Source: Chitinophagaceae bacterium
Lineage (GTDB): Bacteria; Bacteroidota; Bacteroidia; Chitinophagales; Chitinophagaceae
Assembly: GCA_025455245.1 (NCBI GenBank)
Contig: JALOMX010000104.1
Coordinates: 1 to 6,916, forward strand
Length of the DNA stretch: 6,916 nt
Reading direction: 5' to 3'
A program made the translations under genes and the position numbers. Positions within the stretch are counted from its first letter, which is position 1. Every line of letters starts with the position of its first letter. Shown here piece by piece: positions 5,685 through 6,916 of the stretch. The notes beneath the pieces were generated by a model. The model worked only from the letters and a program-made list of their open reading frames with translations, was not told where the DNA came from and made no database searches.

Positions 5685-6914
5685 TCAGCACCATACGTTG
5701 AAGGGTTTCATGCTCCCCTGATGGTATAGTATTTCGCGATAGTCGGAAGTTGGAAAAGCCATCAAATGGGCTTTATAACCAACCTCAATTTTTCCTCTGT
5801 CATGCAAACCAAGGGCTGCGGCTGCCCTGAAGGTAAGCCCTGAAAAAGTTTCGGCTGCCGAGAGCTTTTCATACATGCCCATAACCGCAGCCTGAAGCAA
5901 AATATCCCCCATGGGCGCGCTCCCGGGGTTCCAATCGCTTGCAATAGCCAAACAACAGCCTGCATCCAGCAATTGCCGCGCAGGCGCAAATCCTATCCCG
6001 AGACCAAGAGAGGCGCCGGGCAAAACCACCGCAACCGTATTGCTTTTTGACAACATTTCAATTTCTCTGTCACCGGAAGCTTCAAGATGATCTGCACTGA
6101 GGGCCCCAAGCTTTACGGCAACCTCTGACCCTCCTGCTGTAAACTGATCTGCATGAACTGTCAGATCGAACCCGTATTTTTTTGCATGCTCAAGGTATTG
6201 CTCCGCTTCCGGTTCTCCAAAGGCTGTTTCTTCAATAAAAATATCAACCCGGTTGCAAAGCTTCTCTTTGGCAATAAGAGGCAAAACCATGGTACTCAGG
6301 TAGTACAAATAATCCTTTGGACTGCCATCAAAATCGTGTGGTACTGTATGGGCCCCAAGAAAGGTAGGTACCAACGATGCTTTACTTTGAGAAGATGCGG
6401 AATGAATGGCCCTGAGCATTTTTAATTCATGTGGGCCACTCAATCCATAACCGCTTTTTATTTCAATGGTAGTAACCCCTTGCTTCAGGTGTCTTTCAAC
6501 CCGTGCAAGGATCCCTTCTGTCAACGTTTGTTCATCCGCATCCCTTGTACTTAATACAGTTCGCCAGATGCCGCCGCCTTGTTTCGCAATATCCACGTAG
6601 GAAAAACCTTGCAGCTTTAAATTATAGTCCTGCGCCCTTGATCCGGCATAACAAATATGCGTGTGGCAATCCACCATAGAAGGCAGTAATACTGCAGGCC
6701 CTGAAATCAGTTCAACAGGAAGGTGGCTATAAAAGGAACGGAGGTCTTCAAAATTCCCAATCTTTTCGATAATCCCGTCATTAATAATGACACCGCCATT
6801 GGATATAATCTGCAATTGGTCATCCGGAAGCGGACCTTTTAGAGATAGTCCGCTCAGGGTAACAATCTGATTAAAGGGACCGATAACATAGTTACGTCCG
6901 GATGAAGTATTCAT
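5685..6914 (-). CDS. hutI: Imidazolonepropionase, third step of histidine degradation
   Basis: This 409-residue cytoplasmic amidohydrolase hydrolyses 4-imidazolone-5-propanoate to N-formimidoyl-L-glutamate. The metal site is visible as H84 and H86 in DCHTH (82-86), H254 in VHADQF (253-258) and D327 in ASDWNPGS (325-332). Further family features are GSRAQDY (91-97, with a conserved Arg), the GGGI loop (113-116), KSGYGL (153-158), FLGAHTVP (185-192) and SADHLE (273-278), whose His is thought to assist catalysis. The N- and C-terminal segments form the small beta-sandwich domain usual in amidohydrolases, and the length is normal for HutI. The ATG at 6912-6914 lies two bases from the window edge, and the protein begins sensibly there, but an upstream start cannot be excluded. 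Its promoter is outside the window. It is followed on the same strand by the hutG-like gene, whose enzyme uses its product. Confidence 0.95.
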   Translation of the reverse strand: MNTSSGRNYVIGPFNQIVTLSGLSLKGPLPDDQLQIISNGGVIINDGIIEKIGNFEDLRSFYSHLPVELISGPAVLLPSMVDCHTHICYAGSRAQDYNLKLQGFSYVDIAKQGGGIWRTVLSTRDADEQTLTEGILARVERHLKQGVTTIEIKSGYGLSGPHELKMLRAIHSASSQSKASLVPTFLGAHTVPHDFDGSPKDYLYYLSTMVLPLIAKEKLCNRVDIFIEETAFGEPEAEQYLEHAKKYGFDLTVHADQFTAGGSEVAVKLGALSADHLEASGDREIEMLSKSNTVAVVLPGASLGLGIGFAPARQLLDAGCCLAIASDWNPGSAPMGDILLQAAVMGMYEKLSAAETFSGLTFRAAAALGLHDRGKIEVGYKAHLMAFPTSDYREILYHQGSMKPFNVWC

Positions 6915-6916
6915 TT

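Noticed and set aside
1..6916. Mobile element, CRISPR array, phage defence or novel multi-gene system
   Set aside because: All gene space is filled by housekeeping or metabolic families. I saw no transposase, integrase, terminal inverted repeats, tandem repeats or defence-type domains.

Overview
The window reads as ordinary chromosomal DNA from a member of the Bacteroidota. Three things support this. The truncated gene at the left edge has the conserved C-terminal end of the Bacteroidota version of the LPS-assembly protein LptD. The next gene is a Bacteroidota-type protein with an N-terminal KOW-like/DUF2027 region and a C-terminal Smr domain. The start codons have no obvious Shine-Dalgarno sequence, and matches to the Bacteroidota -7 promoter box (TAnnTTTG) lie in the one divergent intergenic region. 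I cannot place it below phylum level from this sequence alone.

Layout: (1) bases 2-484, + strand, the 3' end of an lptD-like outer-membrane gene. (2) Bases 520-1560, - strand, an Smr-domain protein convergent with lptD. (3) Bases 1585-3273, - strand, an APC-superfamily amino acid permease of the CAT type, 24 bp upstream of the Smr gene and probably co-transcribed with it. (4) Bases 3274-3481, a divergent promoter region. (5) Bases 3482-4222 and 4224-4655, + strand, a class I SAM-dependent methyltransferase and a hotdog-fold (4HBT/YbgC/FadM-type) acyl-CoA thioesterase, separated by one base. (6) Bases 4633-5628 and 5685-6914, - strand, formimidoylglutamase (hutG-like) and imidazolonepropionase (hutI). 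These are the last two steps of histidine degradation, with hutI upstream and hutG 56 bp downstream. The tails of the thioesterase and hutG genes overlap by 23 bp on opposite strands.

How the genes fit together: HutI opens the ring of imidazolonepropionate to formiminoglutamate, and HutG hydrolyses that to glutamate and formamide. The first two enzymes (histidase HutH and urocanase HutU) are not in the window; upstream of hutI, beyond the right edge, is the natural place to look. The permease could supply amino acids for this catabolism, but it lies in a different transcription unit and its substrate cannot be read from the sequence. The methyltransferase/thioesterase pair looks like a two-gene translationally coupled unit of unknown substrate.

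I saw no RNA gene, CRISPR array, insertion sequence, phage or plasmid element, and no convincing new system. No gene-free stretch exceeds 300 bases. The findings are modest and scored accordingly.
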